Notes under the pieces: generated by a model
The model's input: only the letters and a program-made list of their open reading frames with translations
What the model was told of the DNA's origin: nothing
The model's database searches: none
Origin: a bacterium
GTDB lineage: Bacteria > CLD3 > SB21
Direction: 5' to 3'
DNA: 64,000 nt
Assembly: GCA_019695335.1 (NCBI GenBank)
Contig: JAIBAF010000006.1
Span: 1 to 64,000 of the forward strand
Translations under genes and position numbers: made by a program
Shown: positions 62,885 to 64,000 of the stretch, in pieces
Position numbering within the stretch: position 1 is the first letter of the stretch
Layout of the letters: every line of letters starts with the position of its first letter

Positions 62885-63120
62885 CGGATTACAAGTTAGG
62901 AGTTTAAAAAAAACAGCTGACTTTTTATAACGTCATCATACATAAAGTAAATTAAAAAAATTACAGCTAAAAAGCACCTTATAATTAACCAAATCTTAAA
63001 AACCACCAATATAGGTATTTATTTGACCATAATTTTACTTTTCCAACCATAAAAACCGCCCGAAAGGATGGCTACCTCCCACCCTTTTTCAGGTGTATAT
63101 TTTGTAAAACTCCTTACTGA

Positions 63121-63204
63121 ACAAATCTTATTTCTGACAAATCTTTTTCCGAACAAACCTTTTTCTCAACAAATCTTTTTCTAAACAAGTTAATCTTTTA
63201 CTAA
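63121..63204 (+). repeat. 16-bp tandem repeat in the leader of a surface-protein gene
   Basis: Units beginning ACAAA (last: ACAAG) start at exactly 63121, 63137, 63153, 63169 and 63185, with consensus ACAAATCTTTTTCTNA, and a further ACAAAA at 63205 after a 20-base interval. They lie 17-100 bp before the surface-protein start at 63221. The units contain stops in the frames I checked, so they are not coding. The rest of the gap 62885-63120 holds no gene or clear element. Confidence 0.8.
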
Positions 63205-63220
63205 ACAAAAAGGTGCTCAC

Positions 63221-64000
63221 ATGAAAAGAGTGTATTGTCTACTCATTTTTACATTGTCTTTCTGCTTTCCTGTGCAGGCTCAGGACGTTTATACATCCAT
63301 TGCTAACGGCAATTGGAATGGAGGCGCCGCGGTATGGAGCGTGGTACGTGACGGCAATAATACGAACGACAATGGGGCTTCGCCCGGAATCGGAGGAACG
63401 AAGACCAATGACATCGTTATCATCAATGGCGGCCGAACGGTTACTTTCAATGCTTCTGTTACTGTCGACAGTATTTCAATCGGCCAAGGCGGTACGAGCG
63501 GGACGCTGACTTTTGACGGTACTTCCCGCAATCTGACGGTTAATGTCGGGCTTGGTATTCAGTCAACCGGCGCCATAGGGACGACTGATTTAATCAATCA
63601 CAATCTCTATATCAAAGGTCGCATGTATAATGCCGGCACGGCCGATTTTAACAGGAATACTTCGTCTTCCGTACGATTACATTTTTCCGGCAGCGGAAAA
63701 ATGGCGATTACCGGCGAAGGCACGTGGGATCTGGGTGAATTGATTTTTGAGTCGGCTGTTTCAGATTCGATCCTTCTTCGTTCGACCACTTTTTCGAATG
63801 ACGTCGGCGTGGCTAAATCCAGTCCGGTTTATCCGCTCATCACTTACACCGGCGGCATTATCAGCCATGAAAGTGCAGGCAGTTTTATCGATAATAGCAC
63901 TACAGGCACGCTCAGTTTGCCGGTCGCGGTGACGCTCAATATCGTCAGGGGTACTTTTCAGATTTTTAACACAGATGCTAACAATACTCTCAACGTCAAC
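63221..64000 (+). CDS. Secreted beta-rich surface protein, 3' truncated by window end
   Basis: An open frame begins at the ATG at 63221, after AAGGTG, and runs off the window, giving at least 260 residues. It has a signal peptide (IFTLSFCFPVQAQ, about 1-22). The mature part is rich in Gly, Asn, Ser and Thr in repeating strand pattern (NGNWNGGAAVWSVV; VTFNASVTVDSISIGQG; LNIVRGTFQIFNTDANN), like right-handed beta-helix or T9SS-type cargo seen in FCB bacteria. The C-terminal sorting domain, if any, lies outside. A 16-bp tandem repeat precedes it. Confidence 0.8.
   Translation, partial: MKRVYCLLIFTLSFCFPVQAQDVYTSIANGNWNGGAAVWSVVRDGNNTNDNGASPGIGGTKTNDIVIINGGRTVTFNASVTVDSISIGQGGTSGTLTFDGTSRNLTVNVGLGIQSTGAIGTTDLINHNLYIKGRMYNAGTADFNRNTSSSVRLHFSGSGKMAITGEGTWDLGELIFESAVSDSILLRSTTFSNDVGVAKSSPVYPLITYTGGIISHESAGSFIDNSTTGTLSLPVAVTLNIVRGTFQIFNTDANNTLNVN

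Noticed and set aside
63121-63210. Repeat region as a CRISPR array
   Set aside because: The units are 16 bp, directly adjacent with no variable spacers, and no cas genes are present.
1-64000. tRNA, rRNA, insertion sequence, prophage, toxin-antitoxin or defence genes
   Set aside because: No T-arm-like GGTTCGAATCC motif was found in the intergenic regions, and no transposase, integrase, or known toxin, restriction or Cas domain occurs among the intact reading frames.

Overview
The window is a 64 kb chromosomal segment of a Gram-negative bacterium, moderately AT-rich and densely coded on both strands. A TonB-dependent receptor with an N-terminal carboxypeptidase-regulatory-like domain, many outer-envelope lipoproteins, a CsgG-like protein, a CcmB subunit and cell-surface beta-proteins point to the Fibrobacterota-Chlorobi-Bacteroidota (FCB) superphylum or a close candidate phylum. 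I cannot place it more precisely from sequence alone. There are no rRNA or tRNA genes, IS elements, phage genes or CRISPR arrays. Most of the window is housekeeping or envelope genes.

Layout. 1-1.2 kb: the 3' part of an acyl-CoA carboxylase beta subunit, then a decayed gene. 1.8-5.3 kb: a 7-bladed propeller lipoprotein and a TonB receptor in one operon. 5.4-7.9 kb: a DUF4442-like protein and a nitronate-monooxygenase-like protein, convergent with a MarR-GNAT fusion regulator; a similar palindromic site precedes both units. 8-13.6 kb: an outer-envelope protein, a cyclophilin and a TesA-like esterase, divergent from a YbbA-YbbP-like ABC exporter. 13.7-16 kb: unknown proteins, one interrupted at a run of nine A. 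16.3-23.2 kb: a plus-strand run with an aminotransferase, two peptidase-like lipoproteins, an AlkA-type glycosylase and two tandem GT2 glycosyltransferases. 23.2-27.7 kb: an operon of a WYL regulator and a second aminotransferase, divergent from ssb-recA-ssb, with two inverted repeats between them. 28-29.5 kb: a lipoprotein and an EamA transporter.

29.5-34.6 kb (minus strand): pheT, a coiled-coil protein, zapA, a very long hairpin and rny. 34.7-38.6 kb: PPK2, transketolase with a lysine-rich tail, and a lipoprotein MsrA. 38.7-42 kb: a fused E1 alpha-beta 2-oxoacid dehydrogenase, ccmB and a GNAT acetyltransferase. 42.2-45.3 kb: a nitrilase-family amidase, rsgA and a second 7-bladed propeller lipoprotein. 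45.4-51.1 kb: a probable minus-strand transcript running apt, RNase H-like protein, unknown protein, two CBS-domain proteins, korA, korB, ending at a clear terminator. 51.2-54.4 kb: an SDR, a response-regulator diguanylate cyclase, acylphosphatase, a small unknown protein and a UbiA prenyltransferase of DGGGP-synthase type. 54.5-60.3 kb: the conserved translation cluster typA, ffh, rpsP, khpA, rimM, trmD, rplS. 60.6-62.9 kb: an envelope operon of a CsgG-like protein, an Omp28-like protein lacking CxxC and an Ig-like lipoprotein. 63.2 kb to the end: the start of a secreted surface protein preceded by a 16-bp tandem repeat.

The regions I find most worth following up are the WYL regulator/ssb-recA-ssb unit (a possible non-LexA DNA-damage module), the CBS-CBS-KorAB operon, the MarR-GNAT circuit with matching sites, the 20-bp-stem hairpin before rny, and the 16-bp leader repeat. 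No single region can be called a new defence or mobile system on the evidence here.
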